This document shows positions 43,242-52,008 of a DNA stretch of 64,000 bases, piece after piece. The notes beneath the pieces were generated by a model. It saw only the letters and a list, made by a program, of their open reading frames with translations, searched no databases and was not told the DNA's origin. A program made the position numbers and the translations under genes. The first letter of the stretch is position 1, and each line of letters opens with the position of its first letter. The stretch is from Nonomuraea solani (GTDB taxonomy: Bacteria; Actinomycetota; Actinomycetes; Streptosporangiales; Streptosporangiaceae): contig NZ_FNVT01000012.1 of assembly GCF_900108335.1 (NCBI RefSeq), forward strand, positions 62,001-126,000, in the 5' to 3' direction.

Positions 43242-44171
43242 ATGCAGTTTCAGCAGCTCGCGTACTTTGTCGCCGTGGCGGAGACCCGGCATTTCACTCA
43301 GGCCGCCGAGCGCATGAGAGTCGCCCAGCCGTCGCTCAGCAAGCAGATCAAGGCGCTGGAGGACGATCTGGGCGCGCGGCTGTTCTCGCGGGCGCGCGGC
43401 AACGTCACGCTCACGGGCGCCGGCGAGGCGCTGCTGCCCCTGGCCCGCCGCATCCTGGCCGACGCCGACACCGCCCGCCAGGAGGTCGCCCAGCTCGCGG
43501 GGCTGCGCAGGGGCCGCGTGCGCCTGGGCGCCACGCCCTCCCTCTGCGCCGGGCTGCTGGCCGACGCGCTGGCGCGCTTCCATCGCGAGTATCCCGGCAT
43601 CGAGCTGCTGGTGGAGGAGGGCGGCTCACGCGACCTGATCAGGGCCCTGGCGCGCGGGCAGCTCGACCTCTCTCTGATCATCATGCCGCTGCAGAGCGAC
43701 GACCCCTCGCTGGTGACCGAGGAGATCCTGCGCGAGAACCTCGTCGTCGTCTCGTCTTCCCACGCGCACGTGAAGGGCCCGTACCTGCGGATCGAGGACC
43801 TGCGCGGCCGGCCGATGGTGATGTTCAGGCGCGGCTACGACCTGCGGGAGGCTACGCTGGCGGCGTGTCGGCAGGCGGGGTTCGAACCCCGGCTGGCGGT
43901 GCAGGGCGGGGAGATGGACGCCGTGCTGCGGTTCGTCGAGGCGGGTCTCGGCGTGGCGGTGGTTCCCTCGATGGTGCTCGACGGCCGGCCCGGGCTCTCC
44001 GGGACACCGCTGGCGCCACCGGGGCTCAGCCGGACCATCGCCCTGGCCCACCGCAAGGACGTCGAACCGACCAGGGCGGCACAGGCTTTCAGGGAGACTT
44101 TGCTTTCCTTCGTTGTAGAAGCAGGGCATGAGGGCACGCTTCCGCAAGGGGTAGAACTCATCGCAGAATGA
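43242..44171 (+). CDS. LysR family transcriptional regulator, divergent from sdhCAB
   Basis: The 309-residue protein has the LysR winged HTH (MQFQQLAYFVAVAETRHFTQ, then AERMRVAQPSLSKQIKALE, residues 1-60) and a periplasmic-binding-fold effector domain from about 90. A strong GAGGAAAA precedes the ATG. Because it diverges from sdhCAB with a LysR box between, it probably controls that operon and itself; the inducer might be a C4-dicarboxylate, which is inference. A 14-bp palindrome GGGGTTCGAACCCC inside the gene (43875-43888) is coding, not a tRNA. Confidence 0.9.
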   Translation: MQFQQLAYFVAVAETRHFTQAAERMRVAQPSLSKQIKALEDDLGARLFSRARGNVTLTGAGEALLPLARRILADADTARQEVAQLAGLRRGRVRLGATPSLCAGLLADALARFHREYPGIELLVEEGGSRDLIRALARGQLDLSLIIMPLQSDDPSLVTEEILRENLVVVSSSHAHVKGPYLRIEDLRGRPMVMFRRGYDLREATLAACRQAGFEPRLAVQGGEMDAVLRFVEAGLGVAVVPSMVLDGRPGLSGTPLAPPGLSRTIALAHRKDVEPTRAAQAFRETLLSFVVEAGHEGTLPQGVELIAE

Positions 44172-44205
44172 GCAGCAACTGCTCCCACAGCACGGAGAGG
44201 CGTCT

Positions 44206-45339
44206 GTGACGGCCAATCTCTCGGAAACGCTGACGCTGCTCCTCATCGAGGACGACGACGGCGACGCCTTCCTGGTCGAGGAGCTGCTCAACCAGGCCGT
44301 CGCGCCCCCGAAGATCTTCCGGGCGCGGAGCCTGCAGGAGGCCAAGGCGCAGCTCAGCCCCAAGATCCAGTGCGTGCTCGTGGACCTCTCGCTGCCCGAC
44401 GCCAACCGGCTGGAGGCGCTGGAAGAGGTGCTGGCGATCGCCCCGCACGCGGCCGTGCTGGTCCTCACCGGGCTGCGCGACGTCCACGTCGGCGTCACCG
44501 CCGTACAGGCGGGAGCACAGGACTACCTCGTCAAGCAGGACGTGGACGCGCGGCTGCTGGCCAGGTCCATCAGATACTCGATGGAGCGCAAGCGGGCCGA
44601 CCTGGCCCAGCTCAAGCTCGTGCAGGCGGAGCTGATCACCGCCGAGAACGCCAGGCTGGAGAGCGCCCTGCTGCCCGGCCCACTGCTGGGCAGCGCGGAC
44701 ATCGAGCACATGACCCGCTACCTGCCGGGCAGCGGCGGGACACTGGCCGGCGACTTCTTCGACACGGTGCAGACGCCCGACGGCGCGGTGCACCTGGTGA
44801 TCGGCGACGTGTGCGGGCACGGCCCCGACGAGGCCGCGCTCGGGGTGGCGCTGCGCATCGCCTGGCGCACGCTGGTGCTGGCCGGGCAGACGAGCGACAC
44901 GCTCCTGCGCACGCTCGACACGCTGCTGCGGGCCGAGCGCAAGGCCCCCGAGATCTTCACCACGCTGTGCACCGCCACCATCTCCCCCGACCTGCGCCGG
45001 GCCAGAATGCTCGTGGTCGGCCACCCGCCGCCGGTGCTGCTGCGCGGGGGCGTCGTCGCGCTGCCGGACGGCACCCCGTCAGGGCCGCCGCTCGGGATCT
45101 TCGCCGACGTGGAGTGGTCGGAGATCGACGTGCCGCTGGGCGACGACTGGTCGATGATGCTCTACACCGACGGCCTGATCGAGGCCGCGGTGGGCGAGCC
45201 CGACGGGCTCCTCGGGGTCGACGGCCTGGTCAATCTGGTACGCGAGCACGGCACCATCGACCTCGACAGGCTCATCACCCATGTGGGCACACTGAGCGAC
45301 GACCTCGCCGTGGTCCTGGTGCGGAGGAGAAAAGCATGA
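44206..45339 (+). CDS. Response regulator fused to PP2C-type (RsbU/SpoIIE) phosphatase
   Basis: The 377-residue protein has a receiver domain (about 8-125, acidic EDDD pocket at 15-18, phosphoryl Asp60 in VLVDLSLPD, Lys in YLVKQD), a short coiled segment, then an SpoIIE/RsbU phosphatase domain. Metal-binding Asp residues are seen in GDFFD, VIGDVCGHG, LYTDGLIE and DDLAVVLV. Phosphorylation of the receiver should tune dephosphorylation of an anti-anti-sigma-type protein, as in stress partner-switching. No STAS or anti-sigma gene lies next to it. GTG 44206; stop overlaps the kinase gene (ATGA). Confidence 0.9.
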   Translation: MTANLSETLTLLLIEDDDGDAFLVEELLNQAVAPPKIFRARSLQEAKAQLSPKIQCVLVDLSLPDANRLEALEEVLAIAPHAAVLVLTGLRDVHVGVTAVQAGAQDYLVKQDVDARLLARSIRYSMERKRADLAQLKLVQAELITAENARLESALLPGPLLGSADIEHMTRYLPGSGGTLAGDFFDTVQTPDGAVHLVIGDVCGHGPDEAALGVALRIAWRTLVLAGQTSDTLLRTLDTLLRAERKAPEIFTTLCTATISPDLRRARMLVVGHPPPVLLRGGVVALPDGTPSGPPLGIFADVEWSEIDVPLGDDWSMMLYTDGLIEAAVGEPDGLLGVDGLVNLVREHGTIDLDRLITHVGTLSDDLAVVLVRRRKA

Positions 45340-46478
45340 GCATCCACCCGTTGCCCCCGCCCAGAGAACCCATCGGGCTGGGCAGGGTGCCGGTCGGCCG
45401 CTGGTTCCTCATCATCGGGGCGGCGGCCGGCGTCGCGTTCGTGGCCGGGGGCGCGATCGTCATGACGATGACCGCCGAAGCCGTCCGGCTCAACCCGAGA
45501 CCGGACGTGGCCGCGCAGCTCGACCGGCTGATCGTGGCGCTGATCGTGCTGTTCGCGGTGCTGCTCGTCTGCGGCGTCGGCCTGTGGGTCATGGTCCGCT
45601 ACGCCGTGCTGCGGCCCATCGACCAGCTCACCGAGCAGGTCCGTACGGTGGCCGCCGGCGACTTCGACCACGACCTGCACGTCGACCGCCCGGCGGAGCT
45701 GGCCGAGCTGTCCAGCCACATCGACTCCATGCGCGCCCGCATCGTCTCGGCCTGGCGGGTGGCCGCCGACCAGACCGAGGAGCTGCGCAGGTCGAATGGG
45801 GAGCTGGAGCAGTTCGCGTACGTCGCCAGCCACGACCTCCAGGAGCCGCTGCGCAAGGTCGCCAGCTTCACCCAGATGCTCGAACAGCGCTACGGCTCCC
45901 AGCTCGACGAGCGGGCCAAGCAGTACATCCACTACGCCGTCGACGGCGCCAAGCGCATGCAACTGCTGATCAACGACCTGCTCGACTTCTCCAGGGTCGG
46001 CCGCGTCACCGGCGAGAAGACCGCGATCGAGTCGGGCAAGGCGCTCGACACGGCACTGGAGAACCTCTCGGCCACGATCGACGACACCGGGGCCACCGTC
46101 ACCAGAGACGAGCTGCCCCGGCTGTACGGCAACCCGCTGCAGCTCACCCAGCTCTTCCAGAACCTCATCGAGAACGCCGTCAAGTTCCGCTCGGAGGAGC
46201 CGCCGCGCATTCACATCGGCGTCGCGCGCTCGGGCGACATGTGGGAGTTCAGCTGCGCCGACAACGGCATCGGGGTCGAGCCCAAGTACGCCGACCGCAT
46301 CTTCCTCATCTTCCAGCGCCTGCACGCCCGCGACGTCTACCCCGGCACCGGCATCGGGCTGGCGCTCTGCCGGAAGATCGTCGAGTATCACGGCGGGCAA
46401 CTGTGGCTCGACGGCAACGCGGAGAGCCGTGGTGCGACGTTCCGCTGGACGATACCCGCGACGGGAGACGAGAGATGA
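45336..46478 (+). CDS. Membrane sensor histidine kinase (HAMP-HisKA-HATPase)
   Basis: The 380-residue kinase has two membrane helices (about 23-46 and 66-89) separated by only ~20 residues, so almost no external sensor. A HAMP domain follows (about 90-142), then HisKA with His166 in SHDLQEPLRKV, and an ATPase domain with N-box NLIENAVKF, DNGIGV and GTGIGLAL. The ASHDLQEPLRKV type is that of phytochrome-like/Rcp1-partner kinases. GGAGGAG precedes the ATG. It is coupled by 4-nt overlaps to both neighbours, making a kinase with two candidate receivers. Confidence 0.93.
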   Translation: MSIHPLPPPREPIGLGRVPVGRWFLIIGAAAGVAFVAGGAIVMTMTAEAVRLNPRPDVAAQLDRLIVALIVLFAVLLVCGVGLWVMVRYAVLRPIDQLTEQVRTVAAGDFDHDLHVDRPAELAELSSHIDSMRARIVSAWRVAADQTEELRRSNGELEQFAYVASHDLQEPLRKVASFTQMLEQRYGSQLDERAKQYIHYAVDGAKRMQLLINDLLDFSRVGRVTGEKTAIESGKALDTALENLSATIDDTGATVTRDELPRLYGNPLQLTQLFQNLIENAVKFRSEEPPRIHIGVARSGDMWEFSCADNGIGVEPKYADRIFLIFQRLHARDVYPGTGIGLALCRKIVEYHGGQLWLDGNAESRGATFRWTIPATGDER

Positions 46479-46936
46479 ACGGCTGGCGCCCCATCGAGGT
46501 GCTTCTGGTCGAGGACGACCAGGGAGACATCCTGCTCACCAAGGAGGCGTTCGACCTCAACAAGGTGCGCAACCGCCTGCACATCGTCAACGACGGCGAG
46601 CAGGCGATGGCGTTCCTGCAGCGGGAGGAGGGCTTCGCCGACGCGCCGCGGCCCGACCTGATCCTGCTCGACCTCAATCTGCCGCGGATGGGCGGCATGG
46701 AGGTGCTGCGGGAGGTGAAGGCCGACGCCACGCTGCGGACGATCCCGGTGGTGATCCTGACGACCTCGGAGGCGGAGGAGGACATCTTGCACAGCTACCG
46801 GCTGCACGCCAATGCATATGTCTCGAAGCCGGTGGATTTCGAGCAATTTATCCGTGTTGTCCGCCAAATAGATGATTTTTTCGTGACTGTGGTTAAGTTG
46901 CCGGTCCAAGGGCAGGCCCCTGACGGGCCTACGTGA
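46475..46936 (+). CDS. Single-domain response regulator (Rcp1/CheY-like)
   Basis: The 153-residue protein is a receiver only: acidic EDD at 13-15, phosphoryl Asp66 in LLDLNLPRMGG, Thr in VILTTS and Lys in YVSKPVDF. The short basic-free tail has no DNA-binding domain. The EDDQGD opening and RNRLHIVNDGEQAMAFL are typical of Rcp1-type receivers served by HisKA kinases of the preceding gene's class. It may relay phosphate or compete with the receiver-phosphatase. The gene end overlaps a CRP-like site. Confidence 0.92.
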   Translation: MNGWRPIEVLLVEDDQGDILLTKEAFDLNKVRNRLHIVNDGEQAMAFLQREEGFADAPRPDLILLDLNLPRMGGMEVLREVKADATLRTIPVVILTTSEAEEDILHSYRLHANAYVSKPVDFEQFIRVVRQIDDFFVTVVKLPVQGQAPDGPT

Positions 46937-46947
46937 CAGGAATCACA
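46932..46947. promoter_or_regulatory. CRP/FNR-family-like site upstream of the second sdh operon
   Basis: CGTGACAGGAATCACA matches TGTGA-N6-TCACA at nine of ten positions and fits the actinobacterial Crp/GlxR form GTG-N8-CAC. It overlaps the receiver gene stop and lies about 170 bp upstream of the sdh anchor ATG. The rest of the gap to 47114 has a weak GTGAG/CTCAC repeat and a good GGAGAGG ribosome site. Confidence 0.5.
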
Positions 46948-47114
46948 GCCGGTCATCGAAAAAGTGAGTGACCCCGCTCACAAATCTCGATCCCGTCGTC
47001 GTAACGTATCCCCCACCAACGCGCGCCTGAGCGGATACCGCCGTCCGCGCGCCCAGCTAAACGAAACCACGGACCCCCTGCGCGACGGGTCCGCGGGAGG
47101 TGGAGAGGTCCGCG

Positions 47115-47900
47115 ATGACCCAGACGACGCCCGAAGCCCCGGTCAGAAGGCAGCGTGCGCAGATCAAGGTGCGCACCCTGCGCACAGACAGATGGTGGCT
47201 GGTCCCGCTCCTGACGTTCCTCGGGCTCAGCTCGTTCCTCGTCTACGGCGTGTGGGCCATCTTCGACGGAAGTTACTTCCTCGATCCCTACATAGCGCCA
47301 TTTTCCTCGCCCTGTCTGGCCACGTCCTGCCCTGAGGGCGCGCGGCTGTTCGGGCTGGCCCCCTTCGGCGACTGGTACACCCTGCCGCCGGGGCTGCTGA
47401 TCCTCGGTCTGCCCGGTGGCTTCCGGCTGACCTGCTACTACTACCGCAAGTCGTACTACCGCTCGTTCTGGCTGTCGCCGCCCGCGTGCGCCGTTCAGGA
47501 GCCCCACGGCAAGTACACCGGCGAGCGCCGCTTCCCGCTCATCCTGCAGAACGTGCACCGCTACTTCTTCTACGCGGCCATCGTGATCGGCCTCGTCCTG
47601 GCCTACGACGCGGTCCTGGCGCTCATCCACAAGCCGCTGGGCCTGGGCACCTGGATCCTGATCCTCAACGCCGTCCTGATCAACGCCTACACGCTGTCGT
47701 GCCACTCCTGCAGGCACATCACCGCGGGCAGGCTCAACCACTTCTCCCGTCACCCGCTGCGCTACCGGGCCTGGACGTTCGTCTCCAAGCTCAACGCCAA
47801 GCACCAGCCCCTCGCGTGGGCCTCGATGTTCTCGGTCATGGGCGCCGACCTGTACGTCCGCCTGGTGGCCAAGGGCATCATCGTCTTCCCGTACGCGTAA
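47115..47900 (+). CDS. Sdh1-type succinate dehydrogenase membrane anchor with CHSCRH motif
   Basis: The 261-residue membrane protein has about five helices. It lies 12 bp upstream of a flavoprotein gene, the order of the mycobacterial Sdh1 operon (anchor, FAD, Fe-S). It is rich in cysteines and histidines: C67, C72, C107, C125, and C196-H197-S-C199-R-H201 with H209 and H213 close by. Mycobacterial Sdh1 has been reported (from memory) to hold a membrane-embedded Rieske-type [2Fe-2S] cluster; the Cys/His set here could provide such ligands. ATG 47115 has GGAGAGG 7 nt upstream; GTG 47100 does not. Confidence 0.8.
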   Translation: MTQTTPEAPVRRQRAQIKVRTLRTDRWWLVPLLTFLGLSSFLVYGVWAIFDGSYFLDPYIAPFSSPCLATSCPEGARLFGLAPFGDWYTLPPGLLILGLPGGFRLTCYYYRKSYYRSFWLSPPACAVQEPHGKYTGERRFPLILQNVHRYFFYAAIVIGLVLAYDAVLALIHKPLGLGTWILILNAVLINAYTLSCHSCRHITAGRLNHFSRHPLRYRAWTFVSKLNAKHQPLAWASMFSVMGADLYVRLVAKGIIVFPYA

Positions 47901-47912
47901 GGACCGTCTTCA

Positions 47913-49814
47913 GTGGAAAACTCGCTAAACACAGAGCGTCACGAGTACGACGTCGTCGTCATCGGCGCGGGCGGCGCCGGCCTGCGGGCCGCGATCGAGG
48001 CCCGCCAGCAGGGTAAGAAGACGGCGATCGTCTGCAAGTCGCTGTTCGGCAAGGCGCACACGGTCATGGCCGAGGGCGGCGCCGCCGCCGCGATGGGCAA
48101 CGTCAATTCCGACGACAACTGGATGGTGCACTTCCGTGACACCATGCGGGGCGGCAAGTTCCTCAACAACTGGCGGATGGCCGAGCTGCACGCCAAGGAG
48201 GCGCCCGACCGCGTCTGGGAGCTGGAGGCCTGGGGCGCGCTGTTCGACCGCACCAAGGACGGCAAGATCAGCCAGCGGAACTTCGGCGGGCACGAATACC
48301 CACGGCTCGCACACGTGGGCGACCGTACCGGGCTGGAGCTCATCCGTACGCTGCAGCAGCGCGTCGTAGCGCTCCAGCAGGAGGACTACGAGACGCACGG
48401 CGACCACGAGGCCTACATCAAGGTCTTCGCCGAGTGCACGATCACCCGCCTGCTCAAGGACGGCGACGCGATCTCCGGCGCGTTCGGCTACTGGCGCGAG
48501 ACCGGCAACCTCATCCTGTTCGACGCCCCGGCCGTGGTCCTGGCCACCGGCGGCATCGGCAAGTCGTACGTCGTCACCTCCAACTCCTGGGAGTACACCG
48601 GCGACGGCCACGCCCTGGCCCTGCTCGCCGGCGCGAACCTCATCAACATGGAGTTCATCCAGTTCCACCCCACGGGGATGGTCTGGCCGCCGTCGGTGCG
48701 CGGCATCCTCGTCACCGAGTCGGTCCGCGGTGACGGCGGCGTGCTGCGCAACTCCGAGGGCAAGCGCTTCATGTTCGACTACATCCCCGACGTCTTCAAG
48801 GACAAATACGCCACCACGGAGGAGGAGGGCGACCGCTGGTACACCGACCAGGCCAACAACCGGCGCCCGCCGGAGCTGCTCCCGCGTGACGAGGTGGCCC
48901 GCGCGATCAACGCCGAGGTCAAGGCCGGTCGCGGCTCACCCCAGGGCGGCGTCTTCCTCGACGTCTCCACCCGGCTGCCCGCCGAGGAGATCAAGAAGCG
49001 GCTGCCGTCGATGCACCACCAGTTCAAGGAGCTGGCCGACGTCGACATCACCGCCGAACCCATGCAGGTGGGCCCGACCTGCCACTACATCATGGGCGGC
49101 GTCGAGGTGGACGCCGACAGCGGCGTGTCCGCGGTGCCGGGGCTGTTCGCGGCCGGTGAGGTCTCCGGCGGCATGCACGGCTCCAACCGGCTGGGCGGCA
49201 ACTCGCTGTCCGACCTGCTGGTGTTCGGGCGCCGGGCGGGCGCGGGCGCGGCCTCGTACATCGACGGCCTGGCCACCCGCCCCAAGGTCGAGCCGGAGCA
49301 GGTCGAGTCCGCGCGCGAGGAGGCGCTGGCGCCTCTGGGCCGCAGCGGCGAGAACCCCTACGAGGTCCACAACGAGCTCCAGCGCACGATGAACGACCTC
49401 GTCGGCATCATCCGCAAGGCCGAGGAGGTCTCCGAGGCCCTGGGGGTCGTGGAGAAGCTCAGGGAGCGCGTGCAGCTCGTCGGCGCGGCCGGCTCACGCA
49501 TCTACAACCCCGGCTGGCACCTCGCGATCGACCTGCGCAACATGGTGCTCGTCTCCGAGTGCGTGGCGCGCGCCGCGCTCCTGCGTGAGGAGAGCCGCGG
49601 CGGGCACACCCGCGACGACTTCCCCGGGATGAACCCGGAATGGCGCCGTAAGGTGCTCGTCTGCTCCACCGAGGACGGCTCCACGGTCAAGGTCGAGGAG
49701 CAGGTCCAGCCGTCCATGCGCGAGGACCTGATCACCCTCTTCGACCGGGACGAGCTGAAGAAGTACCTCACCGACGAAGAGATCGCCGAATTCGACGGGA
49801 TGAAGAAGGCATGA
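47913..49814 (+). CDS. sdhA: Sdh1-type succinate dehydrogenase flavoprotein subunit
   Basis: The 633-residue protein has the FAD loop VVVIGAGGAGLRAAIEA, the covalent-FAD His in AHTVMAEGGAAA, FIQFHPTGMV at the substrate site and HGSNRLGGNSLSDLLVFG near 425. It belongs to a different SdhA branch from the copy at 40425 (which has a larger insertion pattern and ARESNVYR region). GTG 47913 follows AAGGA. The stop overlaps sdhB by 4 nt. It should oxidise succinate and pass electrons to the cluster subunit. Confidence 0.95.
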   Translation: MENSLNTERHEYDVVVIGAGGAGLRAAIEARQQGKKTAIVCKSLFGKAHTVMAEGGAAAAMGNVNSDDNWMVHFRDTMRGGKFLNNWRMAELHAKEAPDRVWELEAWGALFDRTKDGKISQRNFGGHEYPRLAHVGDRTGLELIRTLQQRVVALQQEDYETHGDHEAYIKVFAECTITRLLKDGDAISGAFGYWRETGNLILFDAPAVVLATGGIGKSYVVTSNSWEYTGDGHALALLAGANLINMEFIQFHPTGMVWPPSVRGILVTESVRGDGGVLRNSEGKRFMFDYIPDVFKDKYATTEEEGDRWYTDQANNRRPPELLPRDEVARAINAEVKAGRGSPQGGVFLDVSTRLPAEEIKKRLPSMHHQFKELADVDITAEPMQVGPTCHYIMGGVEVDADSGVSAVPGLFAAGEVSGGMHGSNRLGGNSLSDLLVFGRRAGAGAASYIDGLATRPKVEPEQVESAREEALAPLGRSGENPYEVHNELQRTMNDLVGIIRKAEEVSEALGVVEKLRERVQLVGAAGSRIYNPGWHLAIDLRNMVLVSECVARAALLREESRGGHTRDDFPGMNPEWRRKVLVCSTEDGSTVKVEEQVQPSMREDLITLFDRDELKKYLTDEEIAEFDGMKKA

Positions 49815-50566
49815 GTTACAAGGCAAAGTTCAAGGTTTGGCGCGGTGAGGGCGGCGAGGGCAAGCTCGAGGACTTCACCGTCGAGGTGAACGAGGGTGAG
49901 GTCGTCCTCGACATCATCCACCGCCTCCAGGCCACGCAGGCGCCCGATCTGGCCGTGCGCTGGAACTGCAAGGCGGGCAAGTGCGGCTCCTGCAGCATGG
50001 AGATCAACGGCAAGCCGCGGCTGGGCTGTATGACCCGCATGTCCACCTTCGAGGAGGACGAGACCATCACGGTCACGCCGATGCGGACGTTCCCGGTCAT
50101 CAAGGACCTGGTGACCGACGTGTCGTACAACTACCAGAAGGCGCGGGAGATCCCCTCCTTCACGCCTCCGGAGGGGGTGCGGCCCGGCGAATATCGGATG
50201 AAGCAGGTCGATGTCGAGCGGTCGCAGGAGTTCCGCAAGTGCATCGAGTGTTTCATGTGCAACAACGTCTGCCACGTGATCCGTGACCACGAGGAGAACA
50301 AGACCAACTTCTCCGGTCCCCGCTTCCTCATGCGGATCGCCGAGCTGGACATGCACCCCTATGACGTGGCCGACCGGCAGGACTCGGCCCAGGAGGAGCA
50401 CGGGCTCGGCTACTGCAACATCACCAAGTGCTGCACCGAGGTCTGCCCCGAGCACATCAAGATCACTGACAACGCGCTGATCCCGATGAAGGAGCGCGTG
50501 GTCGATCGCAAGTACGACCCGCTGGTCTGGCTCGGCAACAAGATCTTCAAGCGTTCGAGCAAGTAG
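49811..50566 (+). CDS. sdhB: Sdh1-type succinate dehydrogenase iron-sulfur subunit
   Basis: The 251-residue protein has WNCKAGKCGSCSMEING with a following Cys ([2Fe-2S], about 57-75), CIECFMCNNVCH ([4Fe-4S], about 142-153) and CNITKCCTEVCPEH ([3Fe-4S], about 203-216). ATG overlaps the sdhA stop (ATGA). The last codons AAG-TAG are part of the extended palindrome that follows, which probably ends the operon transcript. Confidence 0.95.
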   Translation: MSYKAKFKVWRGEGGEGKLEDFTVEVNEGEVVLDIIHRLQATQAPDLAVRWNCKAGKCGSCSMEINGKPRLGCMTRMSTFEEDETITVTPMRTFPVIKDLVTDVSYNYQKAREIPSFTPPEGVRPGEYRMKQVDVERSQEFRKCIECFMCNNVCHVIRDHEENKTNFSGPRFLMRIAELDMHPYDVADRQDSAQEEHGLGYCNITKCCTEVCPEHIKITDNALIPMKERVVDRKYDPLVWLGNKIFKRSSK

Positions 50567-50568
50567 CT

Positions 50569-50614
50569 CCAACGCGAAAGGGGGGCCGGACGTCCGGCCC
50601 CCCTTTCGCGTTGG
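50569..50614. terminator. Perfect 46-bp palindrome, shared bidirectional terminator
   Basis: Two 23-nt arms (50569-50591 and 50592-50614) are perfectly complementary with no spacer: each begins CCAACGCGAAAG and runs through six G and CCGGAC. With a small bulge the symmetry extends outward to AAGTAG (50561-50566) and CTACTT (50615-50620), so both convergent genes end AAG-TAG inside the same palindrome. On either strand the distal arm ends in C-runs and CTTTCGCG rather than a U-tract. Confidence 0.9.
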
Positions 50615-51934
50615 CTACTTCTTGCGGCCGAAGCGCCTGCGCTTCGGGTCCGGCATCTCCTTGGTGGGCTCCTGCGGCGGCTGAGGCTCCGGGAGCGGCG
50701 TGACCGCGGTCACGTCCTCGTCGGCCGGTACGTACGGCGGCGGGTCGTAGGACGGCTGGTCGTGCGACGGCTTGGACGCCGGCTCGAACAGCGACCCGGG
50801 CTGCTGCTGCCACGGCTCGGAGTCGCCAGGCTCGGCCGCCGAGGCCGCGCCGAGCTGCTGGTCGTGGACGCCGTCCTCGTAAGGGGTCGCACCGCCCGGC
50901 GGAATGTCGGAGGGCGGCGGCTCCGCCGGGACCAGCGGCTCGAACATGTCGCGCTCGCGGGACACGGGCGGCTCGTGGTTGTAGGAGTCGAAGTCGTCCG
51001 GGTGCAGCACCACGGGCTCCGGCGGCGGGGCCTGCGCTGTGGGCGGCTCCTGGACGTACGCCTGGGGCGGGTACGGGTGGTTCGGGTCCGCGTACTGGGG
51101 CGGGCCGCTCGGGTAGGTCTGCACGGGCACGAAGCTGATGATCGGCGCGTACGCCGTGCCGCCCGGATAGCCCGGAGCGGGGAAGCCCGCCGTGGCGTAG
51201 CCGGGACCCGCCGGGTAGCCGCCGCCCATGGGCGCCGCGTTCGGCTGGCCCGCGCCCGCGTGCGGCCCGGCCTTGCGCACCGCCGCCGCGTGGGCCATGC
51301 GGCGCAGCCGTCCCTCGAAGATGAGGACCGCGAAGAGCGCGAGCAGGACCAGCACCAGGGCCGGGATGCTCAGCCGCTGCGTCAGCGTGCGCTGGTCGAA
51401 CTCCGGCGTGCCGGCCCGCAGTTCGAGCGGCACCTCTTCGGAGGAGGAGGCGACCTGCGACTCGGACGGCGCGGACGTCGTGGCGGGCAGCGACTCGCTC
51501 GGCGCGATCGCCGGCATCTCCACCGACGGCTCGGTCGTGGGCGTGCTGGACGTGGCGGGCGGCACCTCGACGCTCTGCGTGGGCAGCGGCTGCGGGTTGT
51601 CCGGAGTGCTCGCGGGGGTGCTCGCCGGAGGCGGGGTGGTGCTCTTCTTCGGCGTGGGCGACTTGGTGGTCTTCGTCGGAGTCGCGGTGACGGTCTTGGT
51701 GATCGTCGTCTCCGGCTCCTCTTCGGGAGTCGGCGCGGTGATGGTGGTCGTGACGGTCGTCTCCGGCGTGGTCTCTTCACACGTCTCGACGTCGACGTCG
51801 CAGCCTTCGACCGGATCGTACGCCGCCACGGACGACGCACTCGCGCTCTGCACGATGAACGGGGTCGCTCCGGCGCCGGTGAGCCCGAGCGCCAGGACGA
51901 TTGCGGACACGGCTGTCGCTCGTGTGCGTGCCAC
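50615..51934 (-). CDS. Secreted single-pass membrane protein, Thr/Pro-rich outside and Pro-rich inside
   Basis: The 439-residue protein has a signal peptide (about 1-35), two cysteines in VEGCDVDVETCEE, and a Thr/Pro/Ser-rich external stalk to about 185. One membrane helix (about 193-212) is followed by a basic stop-transfer EGRLRRMAHAAAVRK. The Pro/Gly/Tyr-rich cytoplasmic tail has motifs such as PPQAY and PPPYVP, and ends RRRFGRKK. No family recognised. GTG 51934 has GGAGG 6 nt upstream. It lies downstream of the secretion genes on the same strand; an AT-rich segment (51970-52015) with TAGTAT before it may be its own promoter. Confidence 0.7.
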   Translation of the reverse strand: MARTRATAVSAIVLALGLTGAGATPFIVQSASASSVAAYDPVEGCDVDVETCEETTPETTVTTTITAPTPEEEPETTITKTVTATPTKTTKSPTPKKSTTPPPASTPASTPDNPQPLPTQSVEVPPATSSTPTTEPSVEMPAIAPSESLPATTSAPSESQVASSSEEVPLELRAGTPEFDQRTLTQRLSIPALVLVLLALFAVLIFEGRLRRMAHAAAVRKAGPHAGAGQPNAAPMGGGYPAGPGYATAGFPAPGYPGGTAYAPIISFVPVQTYPSGPPQYADPNHPYPPQAYVQEPPTAQAPPPEPVVLHPDDFDSYNHEPPVSRERDMFEPLVPAEPPPSDIPPGGATPYEDGVHDQQLGAASAAEPGDSEPWQQQPGSLFEPASKPSHDQPSYDPPPYVPADEDVTAVTPLPEPQPPQEPTKEMPDPKRRRFGRKK

Positions 51935-52008
51935 CGTTGTCCTCCGCGTAGTCCCGGAACCTTGGTCAAGGGAATACTAGCCGGGTAAAAGTAACAGTAA
52001 AGACGGAT

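Noticed and set aside
43875..43888. tRNA T-arm-like GGGGTTCGAACCCC
   Set aside because: It lies inside the LysR coding region with no acceptor or anticodon arms around it; only a chance palindrome.
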